The notes under the pieces are model-generated. The model had not been told where the DNA came from and did no database searches. It saw only the letters and a program-made list of their open reading frames with translations. Of a stretch of DNA of 64,000 bases, positions 43,483-52,452 are shown piece after piece. How positions within the stretch are numbered: the stretch's first letter is position 1; each line of letters opens with the position of its first letter. The DNA lies in assembly GCA_963770635.1 (NCBI GenBank), contig CAVYQI010000003.1, positions 1 through 64,000 on the forward strand, written 5' to 3'. The DNA is from DASZIT01 sp963770635. Its GTDB lineage: Bacteria > Actinomycetota > Acidimicrobiia > Acidimicrobiales > RAAP-2. The translations under genes and the position numbers were made by a program.

Positions 43483-44361
43483 TTAGGAGGTGAGCGCCTT
43501 CCGGATCCCGGCCAGAACCGCCCGGACCCCGATCCCCACCGCGACCAGCGGAAGCAGGGCCCGCCGCCATCCGGACGTCGACCGCCCGGCGAATCGCAGC
43601 AGCGATCGATGGTGCTCGAGGATCATTCGGTAGGGGTGCCGGTTGGTGGACACCCCTTGCTGATGGGTCACCACCGCGGCCGGCGCATACACGACCTGCC
43701 AGCCGGCCTTTCCCAGACGCCAGCACAGATCGACGTCCTCGGCGTACATGAAGTACTGCTCATCGAAGCCGCCGACCTGCTCGAACGCCGACCTCCGGAC
43801 CAGAAAGCAGGCTCCCGACACCCAGTCGACCGGCGACACCGTGTCGACCTCCAGAGCCAGGTCGGCATGTTGGTAGGCGCGGGTGAACGGATTCTGAGCT
43901 GCGAACTGCCCGAGCATCGTGTGCCCGGCGGCGTCGATCAAGGAGGGGAACTGCCGGGCGGACGGGTAGCGCTGGCCCTCCGGCGTCCGGATCAGCGGGC
44001 CTACCACCGCGATGGTCGGGTCGGAATCCAGCGCCCTCACCATCGCGTTGATCGCCCCGGGTGTGACCGACAGATCGGGATTGCACACCAGGATGAGCTC
44101 GGACCGGGTGGCCGCCACCCCCCGGTTGGCGGCCGCGCCGTAGCCCAGATTCCGGCCCGGATCGACCACGGCGGTGCCGGGGCGTCGTTGGCGCAACTCG
44201 CGCACCGAGCCATCGGTCGACCCGTTGTCGACCACTACCAGCTCTGCCGGCCCCTCCCCCTGCAGACTGGCCACGCAGCCGGCCAGGACGGACCCGGACT
44301 CATAGTTGACCACCACGACGGCCGTCCGCCCCCCGCCCTCGTCGGCGAGGTCCTTGCTCAC
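43483..44361 (-). CDS. Family 2 glycosyltransferase, rhamnosyltransferase (WbbL)-like
   Basis: 292 residues. GT-A fold: TAVVVVNYESGSVLAGCVASLQGEGPAELVVVDNGSTDGSVREL, then GRNLGYGAAANRGVAATRSELILVCNPDLSVTP (DxD-like NPDL) and WVSGACFLVRRSAFEQVGGFDEQYFMYAEDVDLCWRLGKAGWQVVYAP, the ED and EDVDL motifs of rhamnosyl/galactosyl transferases of the cell envelope. GTG 44361 overlaps the stop of the upstream glycosyltransferase gene as GTGA. A hydrophobic C-terminal stretch may anchor it to the membrane. Confidence 0.9.
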   Translation of the reverse strand: MSKDLADEGGGRTAVVVVNYESGSVLAGCVASLQGEGPAELVVVDNGSTDGSVRELRQRRPGTAVVDPGRNLGYGAAANRGVAATRSELILVCNPDLSVTPGAINAMVRALDSDPTIAVVGPLIRTPEGQRYPSARQFPSLIDAAGHTMLGQFAAQNPFTRAYQHADLALEVDTVSPVDWVSGACFLVRRSAFEQVGGFDEQYFMYAEDVDLCWRLGKAGWQVVYAPAAVVTHQQGVSTNRHPYRMILEHHRSLLRFAGRSTSGWRRALLPLVAVGIGVRAVLAGIRKALTS

Positions 44362-45116
44362 GGGTCGAGCCGTGAGAACCGGAACTTGACCAGGGCCTTC
44401 AGCGCCCCGAAACCATCACGCCAGGTGATCTTCTTCCCCTCGTCGATCTCCCGTCCGGCGTAGGAGATAGGCACCTCATAGATGCGATGGCCCCGCCGCA
44501 GCACCTTGGCGGTGATCTCGGGCTCGAAGTCGAACCGGTCGGACTCGATGGTGATCCCGTCGATGACCTTCCGATCGAAGACCTTGTAACCGGTCTCCAT
44601 GTCCGACAGCGTCGACGAGTAGAGCACGTTGGTCACCAGCGACAGGATCCGGTTGCCGATCCAGTGGGACGGCAGCATGTTCATCCGCTCGCCGGTGAAC
44701 CGGCTGCCGTAGACGACCCGGGTCTTGCCCTTCAGGAGGGGGTCGAGCAGCTTGGGCCAGTCGTCGGGGTCGTATTCGAGGTCGGCATCCTGGATGAGGA
44801 CCAGGTCGCCGCGGACCTCCGCCAACCCGGTACGGATGGCTGCCCCCTTGCCCCGGTTCTGCAGGTGGTTCACCACCTTGACCGTCGAGTCCTCGATGGC
44901 GGCCAGCACCTTGTCGGTCCCGTCGGAGGAGCCGTCGTTGACCACCACGACGTCGACGGTCAGCGGGACGGCGGCGGCTCGGATCCTCCGGATCACCTCG
45001 GCCACCGTGGTGCGCTCGTTGTAGACCGGGACGATCACCGACAAGGTGGCGTAGGCCGGGTGGGCGCCGTCACTGCTCCAGTCGTCGAGGGGGCCCGCCT
45101 CCTCGCCTACCGTCAC
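44358..45116 (-). CDS. Family 2 glycosyltransferase, dolichol-phosphate mannosyltransferase-like
   Basis: About 252 residues. LSVIVPVYNERTTVAEVIRRI and VDVVVVNDGSSDGTDKVLAAIEDS, then QNRGKGAAIRTGLAEVRGDLVLIQDADLEYDPDDWPKLLDPLL (the DAD metal site), GSRFTGERMNML, SDMETGYKVFDRKVI and FDFEPEITAKVLRRGHRIYEVPISYAGREIDEGKKI. This is the DPM1/GtrB-like pattern of transferases that charge polyprenyl phosphate. GTG 45116 gives a GTGA overlap with the upstream epimerase gene and is preferred over a longer in-frame start at 45218. Confidence 0.9.
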   Translation of the reverse strand: MTVGEEAGPLDDWSSDGAHPAYATLSVIVPVYNERTTVAEVIRRIRAAAVPLTVDVVVVNDGSSDGTDKVLAAIEDSTVKVVNHLQNRGKGAAIRTGLAEVRGDLVLIQDADLEYDPDDWPKLLDPLLKGKTRVVYGSRFTGERMNMLPSHWIGNRILSLVTNVLYSSTLSDMETGYKVFDRKVIDGITIESDRFDFEPEITAKVLRRGHRIYEVPISYAGREIDEGKKITWRDGFGALKALVKFRFSRLDP

Positions 45117-46084
45117 GCCAGTGTCTCCCGTTGCCTGGGGACTCCTCCGCTTCGTCCGCCGTCGAAATATGCCGCCGTCTGGGCCAACCCGTCTTTGAGC
45201 CCCGTGGTCGGCTCCCACCCGAGGGCGCGGCGGGCCAGCGAGATGTCGGGGCGGCGCCGGGTCGGGTCGTCCAACGGCAGCGGCCGGTGGACGATGGTGG
45301 AGCCCGAGCCGGTCAGGTCGATCACCACCTGGGCGAGCTCGAGGACGGTGTACTCGTCGGGATTCCCGATGTTGACCGGACCGGTGATCTCCGCGTCGAG
45401 CAGCGCGACCAGGCCGCCCACCTCGTCGGCCACGTAACAGAGGCTCCGGGTCTGGCTCCCGTCGCCATACACCGTCAGCGGCTCACCGTGGAGGGCCTGG
45501 AACAGGAAGTTGGAGACGACCCGGCCGTCGTCGGGACGGAGACGGGGTCCATAGGTATTGAAGATACGGGCGATGCCGATGTTGGCCCCGAGTTCCCGGT
45601 GATGGGCCATGGTCAGCGCCTCGGCGAACCGCTTGGCCTCGTCGTAGACGCTGCGGGGACCGACCGGGTTCACGTTGCCCCAGTAGGCCTCGGTCTGGGG
45701 ATGGACCTCCGGGTCGCCGTAGACCTCGCTGGTCGAGGCGAGCAGGAACCGGGCACCGTGCCGCTCGGCCAGTTCGAGGCCCCGACGGGTCCCCTCGCTC
45801 CCCACGGCCAGGGTGGCCAGCGGCCGGGCCAGGTAGTCGGGTGGCGAGGCCGGGCTGGCCAGATGCAGGACGCCGCTGACCGGACCCTCCACCGGCAGGG
45901 ATTCGGTGACGTCCGCCTCGACCAGGGTGAACCCTTGATGCTCGGACAGGTGGGCCACATTCTCGGGGCGCCCGGTGGAGAAATCGTCCACGCAGACCAC
46001 CTCGTCACCGCGATCGAGGAGCCGATCGCACAGGTGGGAGCCGAGGAACCCACCTCCCCCCATCACCACGTAGCGGCCGCTCAC
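45113..46084 (-). CDS. NAD-dependent sugar epimerase/decarboxylase, UDP-glucuronate decarboxylase-like
   Basis: 323 residues. GRYVVMGGGGFLGSHLCDRLLDRGDEVVCVDDFSTGRPENV is the Rossmann motif. LHLASPASPPDYLARPLATLAVGSEGTRRGLELAERHGARFLLASTSEVYGDPEVHPQTEAYWGNVNPVGPRSVYDEAKRFAEALT, with catalytic YxxxK in SVYDEAKR and the EYWGNVNPxGxR-like sequence, is highly typical of UDP-glucuronate decarboxylase (UXS), which makes UDP-xylose. It is fed by the next gene, UDP-glucose dehydrogenase. GTG 46084 overlaps that gene's stop as GTGA. Confidence 0.92.
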   Translation of the reverse strand: MSGRYVVMGGGGFLGSHLCDRLLDRGDEVVCVDDFSTGRPENVAHLSEHQGFTLVEADVTESLPVEGPVSGVLHLASPASPPDYLARPLATLAVGSEGTRRGLELAERHGARFLLASTSEVYGDPEVHPQTEAYWGNVNPVGPRSVYDEAKRFAEALTMAHHRELGANIGIARIFNTYGPRLRPDDGRVVSNFLFQALHGEPLTVYGDGSQTRSLCYVADEVGGLVALLDAEITGPVNIGNPDEYTVLELAQVVIDLTGSGSTIVHRPLPLDDPTRRRPDISLARRALGWEPTTGLKDGLAQTAAYFDGGRSGGVPRQRETLA

Positions 46085-47595
46085 CGCCGCCCGATCCCGG
46101 TGTAGTCGAATCCGAACCGGCGCATCTGGGCCGGGTCGAGCAGGTTGCGGGCGTCGACCACCACCGGTGCCACCAGGAACTTCAGCACTTGGGAGAAGTC
46201 GAGCCAGCGGAACTCGTCCCACTCGGTCAACACCACCACCGCGGTGGCTCCCTCGCAGGCGGAGTAGGCGTCGGGGAAGGCCCGGACCGAGTCGTCCAGG
46301 GTGGAGACGGTGCCCATGGCGTCGGTGTGGCTCAGTTCGGCCACCCGGGAGGAGAACTCCCCGTCGGGGACGGCCACGGTGGGATCGAAGGCCTGCACGG
46401 TGGCCCCCTCGGCGACCAGTCGCTTCACGATCTCGACCGCCGGGGAGTTCCTCAGGTCGTCGGTGCCGGCCTTGAAGGTGAGTCCCCACACCGCGATGAC
46501 CGTGCCGGCCAGGTTGCCTCCGGTCGGGGTCACCACCTCGGCCGAGGTGGCGGTGGCCCGGGCCACCGCCTGTTTCACCTTGTCGACCACCCGGGTGAAC
46601 TGCTCTTCGTTGGTGGCGATGGCACCCCGAAGGAAGGAGAAGTCATAGCCCGCCTGTTCGGCGATGTGGACGAGGGCGCGGGTGTCCTTGGGCAGGCAGC
46701 TCCCGCCCCAGCCCGGGCCCGGCCGGAGGAACTCGAACCCGATCCGCTTGTCGTAGCCGAGCCCGAGGATCACGTCCCGCACGTCGGCCCCCACCGCCTC
46801 GCACAGTCCCGCTACCGCGTTGACGAAGCTGAGCTTGGTGGCCAGAAACGCGTTGGAGGCGTACTTGATGGTCTCGGCGGTGGCGGCGTCGGTGATGAGC
46901 AGCGCGGCGTGGGTGCCGGAGAACAGATCCCCCACCCGGGCGGCGGCCGCCTGGTCGTCGGCCCCCACCACGATGCGCTCGGGATGGAGGCTGTCGCTCA
47001 CCGCCGTGCCTTCCCGCAGGAACTCGGGGTTCGACACCACGGTGACGTCCCGGCGGCCGAGTACCCGCTCGACCACCAGCGTCGATCCCACCGGGACCGT
47101 CGACTTGTTCACGATGACCGTGCCGGGCATCAGGTGGGGGCCGATCTCGGTGGCCACCGACTCCACGTAGGAGAGGTCGGCGGAGCCGTCGTCACCTTGG
47201 GGGGTGGGCACGCAGAGGAAGACGAACTCCGCATCGGCCACCGCCGGGGTGGCCCCGACCACGAAGCGCAGACGGCCGGCCGCCTGGCCCTCGCGGATCA
47301 GATCCTGGAGGCCCGCCTCGACGATGGGCACGCTGCCCGCAGTCAGCAGGGCAATCTTGTCGGGATCGGAATCCGCACACGTCACCCGGTGACCCAAATG
47401 GGCGAGGGTGGCGGCCGTCGGAATCCCGACGTAGCCCATGCCGATGACGGCGATATCGTGGCCGTGGGCATTGGGCAGCACCCGGACGGCGGCGCCGCGG
47501 TGGCCGAAGTAGGCGCCCGGACCGCCCGGATCTGAGTAGTCCCGGGGGCGGTTGCCCGACCCTCCGAACCCTCCGCTGGAACCTGTGTCCCTCAT
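46081..47595 (-). CDS. UDP-glucose 6-dehydrogenase
   Basis: 504 residues. NAD-binding HDIAVIGMGYVGIPTAATLAHLGHRVTCADSD, then FVFLCVPTPQGDDGSADLSYVESVATEIG, VNKSTVPVGSTLVVERVLGR, VSNPEFLREGTAVSDSLHPERIVVG and the catalytic Cys in GPGWGGSCLPKDTRALVHIA, then NLAGTVIAVWGLTFKAGTDDLRNSPAVEIVKRL. This makes UDP-glucuronate for the decarboxylase downstream. An unusual N-terminal Gly-rich stretch of 45 residues precedes the domain; the start may be further in. Upstream gene rfbD is 90 bases away. Confidence 0.93.
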   Translation of the reverse strand: MRDTGSSGGFGGSGNRPRDYSDPGGPGAYFGHRGAAVRVLPNAHGHDIAVIGMGYVGIPTAATLAHLGHRVTCADSDPDKIALLTAGSVPIVEAGLQDLIREGQAAGRLRFVVGATPAVADAEFVFLCVPTPQGDDGSADLSYVESVATEIGPHLMPGTVIVNKSTVPVGSTLVVERVLGRRDVTVVSNPEFLREGTAVSDSLHPERIVVGADDQAAAARVGDLFSGTHAALLITDAATAETIKYASNAFLATKLSFVNAVAGLCEAVGADVRDVILGLGYDKRIGFEFLRPGPGWGGSCLPKDTRALVHIAEQAGYDFSFLRGAIATNEEQFTRVVDKVKQAVARATATSAEVVTPTGGNLAGTVIAVWGLTFKAGTDDLRNSPAVEIVKRLVAEGATVQAFDPTVAVPDGEFSSRVAELSHTDAMGTVSTLDDSVRAFPDAYSACEGATAVVVLTEWDEFRWLDFSQVLKFLVAPVVVDARNLLDPAQMRRFGFDYTGIGRR

Positions 47596-47684
47596 CGCTG
47601 TCCCATCGTCATGGCGGCCGTCAGCAGGGCGGTTGCACCGGCTGTCGCCGGCCGCACGGTCTCAACATGGTACGTACAATCCGT

Positions 47685-48617
47685 TCAGGTCTTTTCCGCC
47701 ATGGCCGCCAGCGCCTCCACCAGACGGGTGAGCGAGGCCGTCCACTCCGGCAACAGGTCGAGCCCGGACAGGCGGAGGGCGGCGTTGTCCAGCCTCGAAT
47801 TGGCGGGGCGGGGGGCGGGGCGGGGCGGATCCAGATCCTTGGTGGCGATCGGCTCCACCCGCTCCGGGTCGAGGCCGGCGGCCGACAGCGTGGCCCGGGC
47901 GAATCCGAACCAGGTGGTCTCCCCCTGGTTGGTGACGTGGAAGGTGCCCGGCCGGCGGCCCAGCGCCAAACCGACGACGGCCGTAGCCAGATCGGCGGTG
48001 AAGGTGGGCGTCCCGCGTTGATCGTCGACGAAACAGAGCGGTCCGTCGCCGGCCGCGGCGGCCAGCCGGAGCACCGTCTTGACCATGTTCGCCCCGTGGG
48101 CGCCACTCACCCAGGCGGTGCGGACGACGGTGGCGTCGCCGCCCCCGACCGCCGCCACCTCCTGCTCGCCGCCGAGCTTGCTGCGGCCGTAGACCGACTG
48201 GGGATTGGGGGCGTCCCATTCGACGTAGGGCCGGTCGAGGCTGCCGTCGAAGACATAGTCGGTCGAGACGTAGAGGAGGTGGGCGCCGACCCGGCGGGAC
48301 GCCTCGGCCACGTGCCGGGTGCCCATGGCGTTGACCGCGAAGGCGGTGTCAGGGTCGGATTCGCAGGCGTCCACCGCGGTGAAGGCGCCCCCGTGGATCA
48401 CGACCTCGGGCCGAAACGACTCGAACGCTTCCCCGACCGCCGTCCGGTTGACCACGTCGAGATTGTCGATGTCGGTGGAGAGCACCTCGATCTCACCCCG
48501 GCCACGCTCGACCGGCAATATGCCACCGTCGGGCACCACCCCGGCCAGCACGTCGCGGACGTCTCGACCCAACTGGCCGTTGCCCCCGGTGACCAGCACC
48601 CGGAGGGGGGCGCTCAC
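47685..48617 (-). CDS. rfbD: dTDP-4-dehydrorhamnose reductase
   Basis: 310 residues. RVLVTGGNGQLGRDVRDVLAG opens the Rossmann fold. VVIHGGAFTAVDACESDPDTAFAVNAMGTRHVAEASRRVGAHLLYVSTDYVFDGSLDRPYVEWDAPNPQSVYGRSKLGGEQEV contains the family STDYVFDG and catalytic YGRSKLGGE, and VVRTAWVSGAHGANMV follows. It is the last step to dTDP-L-rhamnose. GTG 48617 overlaps the rfbB stop as GTGA. rfbA and rfbC are not in the window. Confidence 0.93.
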   Translation of the reverse strand: MSAPLRVLVTGGNGQLGRDVRDVLAGVVPDGGILPVERGRGEIEVLSTDIDNLDVVNRTAVGEAFESFRPEVVIHGGAFTAVDACESDPDTAFAVNAMGTRHVAEASRRVGAHLLYVSTDYVFDGSLDRPYVEWDAPNPQSVYGRSKLGGEQEVAAVGGGDATVVRTAWVSGAHGANMVKTVLRLAAAAGDGPLCFVDDQRGTPTFTADLATAVVGLALGRRPGTFHVTNQGETTWFGFARATLSAAGLDPERVEPIATKDLDPPRPAPRPANSRLDNAALRLSGLDLLPEWTASLTRLVEALAAMAEKT

Positions 48618-49645
48618 GGTCCGGGGACGGGGCCGTCGCTGCTCGGGCCCATCCAGCCACCTTCGATCACCGGGGCCCGATCGACCAACGGCTCCCACCA
48701 CGCCCGGTTGTCGGCGTACCAGGCCACGGTGGCGGCCAGGCCCTCGGCGAAGTCCACCTTCGGTTCCCACCCCAGGGCGGCCCGGATCTTGGACGAGTCG
48801 AGCAGGTACCGCCGATCATGGCCGGGCCGATCCGGCACGATCTCCTTCAGGGACTGGGGCCGGCCGGTGGCCGCCAGCACCGCGTCGGCGATCTCCTCGA
48901 TACTGGCCTCGACGCCGCTTCCGACGTTGTAGGTCTCCCCCACCTCGCCCTTCTCCAGCACCAGCTCCACCGCCCGGCAGTGGTCGTCGACGTGGAGCCA
49001 CTCGCGGCGGTTGAGGGTCGAGGCGTAGAGCGGCAACGGCATGTCGTTCAGCGCCTTGGCGGTGAACAGCGGGATGACCTTTTCGGGGAACTGGTAGGGG
49101 CCGTAGTTGTTGCAGCAGTTGGTGATGGTGGCCGGGAGTCCGAAGGTCTCCGCGTAGGCCCGGACCGCATGGTCAGCGCCGGCCTTCGACGCGTTGTACG
49201 GGGTGCGGGGCCGGTAGGCGGTGTCTTCGGTGAACACCTCGTCGGAGTCGAGCGGGAGGTCACCGTAGACCTCGCAGGTGGAGATGTGGTGGAACCGCTC
49301 CACACCGTGGCGCCGGGCCGCCTCGGCCAGGAGCTGGGTCCCGAGCACGTTGGTGCGGAAGAACCGGGCCGGGTCCAGGATGGCCAGGCTGTTGTGGGAC
49401 TCGGCGGCGAAGTTCACCACCACGTCGATCCGGTGCTCGGTCATCACCTCGGTCATCAGGTCGAGGTTGCCGATGTCACCGTGGACGAATGTGCACTTGT
49501 CCTCCACGTCGGCGAGGTTGGGCCGATTGCCGGCGTAAGTGAGCGCGTCGAGCGCAACCACCTCGTCGTCGGGATGACCGCCTATCCAGTAGCGCACAAA
49601 GTTGGAACCGATGAAGCCGGCGGCGCCGGTGACGAGTAGTCGCAT
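48614..49645 (-). CDS. rfbB: dTDP-glucose 4,6-dehydratase
   Basis: 343 residues. RLLVTGAAGFIGSNFVRYWIGGHPDDEVVALDALTYAGNRPNLADVE is the signature N-terminus; VVVNFAAESHNSLAILDPARFFRTNVLGTQLL, FHHISTCEVYGDLP, TAYRPRTPYNASKAGADHAVRAYAETFGLPATITNCCNNYGPYQFPEKVIPLFTAKAL (catalytic Tyr in PYNASKAG; usual pattern YSASKA) and REWLHVDDHCRAVELVLEKG. First gene of the leftward set; rhamnose then feeds the rhamnosyltransferase-like gene. Confidence 0.95.
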   Translation of the reverse strand: MRLLVTGAAGFIGSNFVRYWIGGHPDDEVVALDALTYAGNRPNLADVEDKCTFVHGDIGNLDLMTEVMTEHRIDVVVNFAAESHNSLAILDPARFFRTNVLGTQLLAEAARRHGVERFHHISTCEVYGDLPLDSDEVFTEDTAYRPRTPYNASKAGADHAVRAYAETFGLPATITNCCNNYGPYQFPEKVIPLFTAKALNDMPLPLYASTLNRREWLHVDDHCRAVELVLEKGEVGETYNVGSGVEASIEEIADAVLAATGRPQSLKEIVPDRPGHDRRYLLDSSKIRAALGWEPKVDFAEGLAATVAWYADNRAWWEPLVDRAPVIEGGWMGPSSDGPVPGP

Positions 49646-49696
49646 AATCGGGGCAGCCTACTCTCGGTCCCGATCCCGTCCGGGAGAGCCCCAGGC

Positions 49697-50503
49697 TCAA
49701 CCGGCCGTTCGGAGATGCACCACGTCGCCCGCCACCACGGTTCTCGATCCGCTGTCGGTCGCCACCACCAGGTGGCCCTCATCAGTCAGACCGGTGGCGG
49801 TTCCCTCGATCTCGCCATCGGGCAGTTGGACCCGAACCCGGCTGCCGAGGGTCACGCACGTATCCCGGAGATCGGACGCCAGGATGGCCCGGCCCTCGGA
49901 GCTCCCCAACCGGTTCAGCCGCGGGCCCAGGTCCGCCAGGAGGCTGGAGAGCAGTGCCGACCGGTCCACCGGCCGGCCGGCCTCTTGCTCGAGCGATGTC
50001 GCCTCCCCGACCAGGCCCTCGGGAAGGTCGTCATCCGACCGCGGCCAGCCCACGTTGATCCCGATCCCCACCACGATCGGCGGATATCCGTGCTCGGGCG
50101 GCCCGGCCAGGTCGGCCTCGGCCAGCACCCCGGCCAGTTTGCGTCCGTCGGCGGCCAGGAGGTCGTTGGGCCACTTGATGCCCGCGGCCAGCCCGGTCTC
50201 GGCGGTGATGGCCGATGTCGCCGCCAATGCCACCACCGCGGAGGCCAGGTGCCGGGACTCCGCCGGGAGGTCGAGCCGGAGCAGGATCGAGACCAGCAGG
50301 TTGGACCCCGGGGGCGCCTCCCAACTGCGCCCGAGCCGGCCCCGCCCAGCCGTCTGGTGGTCGGCCACCGCCACCACCCCGTGGGGCGCTCCGGCCCGGG
50401 CCTCCTCGAGCAGGTAGCGGTTGGTCGAATCGATCGAATCGAACCATCGAATGTCACGGAAGCCGGGTAACGACCGGATATTGCTCGAGCTGGAGTCCGT
50501 CAC
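49697..50503 (-). CDS. birA: Biotin--[acetyl-CoA-carboxylase] ligase
   Basis: About 268 residues, without the N-terminal DNA-binding domain of E. coli BirA, as in most actinobacteria. GFRDIRWFDSIDSTNRYLLEEARAGAPHGVVAVADHQTAGRGRLGRSWEAPPGSNLLVSILLR (GRGRxGRxW biotin-AMP loop) and GIKWPNDLLAADGRKLAGVLAEADLAGP follow. GTG 50503 has AAGGTGG upstream; GTG 50539 is an alternative. Divergent from the biotin-containing carboxylase subunit, its likely substrate. Confidence 0.93.
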   Translation of the reverse strand: MTDSSSSNIRSLPGFRDIRWFDSIDSTNRYLLEEARAGAPHGVVAVADHQTAGRGRLGRSWEAPPGSNLLVSILLRLDLPAESRHLASAVVALAATSAITAETGLAAGIKWPNDLLAADGRKLAGVLAEADLAGPPEHGYPPIVVGIGINVGWPRSDDDLPEGLVGEATSLEQEAGRPVDRSALLSSLLADLGPRLNRLGSSEGRAILASDLRDTCVTLGSRVRVQLPDGEIEGTATGLTDEGHLVVATDSGSRTVVAGDVVHLRTAG

Positions 50504-50622
50504 CCCCGCCACCTTAGGATTGCGAGCCTGACGTGGCACGTGACCTCTGAGCCGTGCCAGTGTTGTAGCGCCTGTCCTCGGTCATCGGACCGCCGACCGT
50601 CATCTGATTCGAAAGGCTGAGC

Positions 50623-52398
50623 GTGCTCAAGAAGGTTCTCATCGCCAACCGGGGGGAGATTGCCGTCAGGGTCATCCGGACCTGTCGGGAGCTGGGCGTG
50701 GCCACCGTGGCCGTCTACTCCGAGCTCGACCGGGACGCTCTCCATGTCCGCTATGCCGATGAGGCCTACGCGCTGGGCGGCCAGACCGCCGCCGAGAGCT
50801 ACCTCAACACCCAGGCGATCCTGGCGGCCCTCGAGAAGAGCGGCGCCGACGCGGTGCATCCGGGGTACGGGTTCTTCTCGGAGAACACCGACTTCGCCAG
50901 GGCCATCACCCAGCAGGGAGTCACCTTCATCGGTCCCCCACCCGAGGCGATCGAGGTCATGGGGGACAAGATCAGCTCGCGCCACGCCGCCGAGCGGGCC
51001 GGGGTCTCCGGGGTCCCCGGGCGCTCCGAGGTCCTGACCTCTCCCGACGAGGTGATCGCCTTCGGCAACGAGTTCGGCTGGCCGGTGGCCATCAAGGCCG
51101 CCTTCGGGGGCGGCGGCCGAGGTATGAAGGTGGTGCAGGGGCCGGCCGATGCCCCCGAGGCGCTGGCGTCGGCCATGCGTGAGGCCATCTCCTATTTCGG
51201 GCGCGACGAGTGTTACGTCGAGCGCTATCTCGCTTGGCCCCGCCACGTGGAGATGCAGATCATCGCCGACACCCACGGCAACACCGTGTGGTTGGGTGAA
51301 CGCGACTGCTCGGCCCAGCGCCGTCATCAGAAGTTGGTGGAGGAGAGTCCCGCCCCCGACTTCCCCGACGAAATCCGCCTGGCCATGGGCGAAGCCTCAG
51401 TCAAGGTGGCCCAGGCCTGCGGTTACGTCAACGCCGGCACCGTCGAGTTCCTCTACCAGGACGGGGAGTTCTTCTTTCTGGAGATGAACACCCGCCTCCA
51501 AGTCGAGCACCCGGTCACCGAGATGGTCACGGGCCTCGACCTGGTCGAATGGCAGTTGCGGGTGGCCTCGGGCGAGCCCCTCGGCTTCGGTCAGAGCGAC
51601 GTCCGGCGGGACGGGCACGCCTTCGAGGTGCGGATCAATGCCGAGAACCCGGCCGGTGGTGCCTTCACCCCGTCGCCGGGCGCGATCACCCGCTTCGTGA
51701 CCCCGGGGGGACCGGGCGTCCGTCTCGACGCCGGGTACGCCTCCGGCGACACGGTGAGCCAGTTCTACGACAACCTCATCGCCAAGCTGGTGGTGTGGGG
51801 TCACGACCGGGAGTCGGCCCGGAAACGGATGCTCCGGGCCATCGAGGAGACCGTCATCGAGGGGGTGGCCACCACCCTTCCCGCCGATGTGGTCATTCTC
51901 TCCCATCCCGACTTCGCCAACGCCACCCACTCCACCAACTGGGTGGAGCAGTCGTTGGACCTCAGCGGGTTGACCGCCGAGGTGCCGGCTCCGGTGGTCG
52001 AGCCGGCGAACAGGGACGAGCCCGTCGACAGGGTGCTGCGCGAGGTGACCGCCGAGGTGGACGGTCGGCGCTTTCAAGTGAAGCTGTGGGTGCCGGATCT
52101 CGGCGAGACAGTGGTGAGCGGCGGGGGCAGTGCCCGGGCCCACCCCGGTCCCCGGCGTCCGAAAGCCACCTCGACCGGATCCGGTTCCGGGACGGTCGTG
52201 GTTCCCATGCAGGGCACCATCGTCAAGGTCCTGGTCGAGGTGGGGGACGCGGTCGAGGTCGGGCAGACCATCTGCCTGCTCGAAGCCATGAAGATGGAGA
52301 ACAACGTCAACGCCGAAAAGGGCGGGACGGTGAAAGAGGTCAAGGTGGCGGCAGGCGACTCGGTCGGACCCGGCGACGTCGTTGCCGTCATCGAATAG
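50623..52398 (+). CDS. Acyl-CoA (acetyl/propionyl-CoA) carboxylase alpha subunit: biotin carboxylase plus biotin carrier
   Basis: 591 residues. LKKVLIANRGEIAVRVIRTCRELGVATVAVYSELDRDALHVRYADEAYALG is the biotin carboxylase start. GDKISSRHAAERAGVSGVPGRSE, AFGGGGRGMKVVQ (ATP-grasp Gly loop), VERYLAWPRHVEMQIIADTHG, CSAQRRHQKLVEESPAP and FLEMNTRLQVEHPVTEMVTGLDLVEWQL follow. The C-terminal biotinyl domain has VPMQGTIVKVLVEVGDAVEVGQTICLLEAMKMENNVNA, biotin on the Lys of EAMKMEN. GTG 50623 with GAAAGG upstream. The beta subunit is not in the window. Confidence 0.95.
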   Translation: MLKKVLIANRGEIAVRVIRTCRELGVATVAVYSELDRDALHVRYADEAYALGGQTAAESYLNTQAILAALEKSGADAVHPGYGFFSENTDFARAITQQGVTFIGPPPEAIEVMGDKISSRHAAERAGVSGVPGRSEVLTSPDEVIAFGNEFGWPVAIKAAFGGGGRGMKVVQGPADAPEALASAMREAISYFGRDECYVERYLAWPRHVEMQIIADTHGNTVWLGERDCSAQRRHQKLVEESPAPDFPDEIRLAMGEASVKVAQACGYVNAGTVEFLYQDGEFFFLEMNTRLQVEHPVTEMVTGLDLVEWQLRVASGEPLGFGQSDVRRDGHAFEVRINAENPAGGAFTPSPGAITRFVTPGGPGVRLDAGYASGDTVSQFYDNLIAKLVVWGHDRESARKRMLRAIEETVIEGVATTLPADVVILSHPDFANATHSTNWVEQSLDLSGLTAEVPAPVVEPANRDEPVDRVLREVTAEVDGRRFQVKLWVPDLGETVVSGGGSARAHPGPRRPKATSTGSGSGTVVVPMQGTIVKVLVEVGDAVEVGQTICLLEAMKMENNVNAEKGGTVKEVKVAAGDSVGPGDVVAVIE

Positions 52399-52452
52399 CC
52401 GTTCATCGGCTCGTCGCCCATCGCTCGTCGAGGGCCCGGTCGGAAGGCACGG

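Noticed and set aside
48319..49014. Plus-strand frames opposite rfbB/rfbD
   Set aside because: Arg/Pro/Ser-rich shadows of strongly conserved minus-strand genes.
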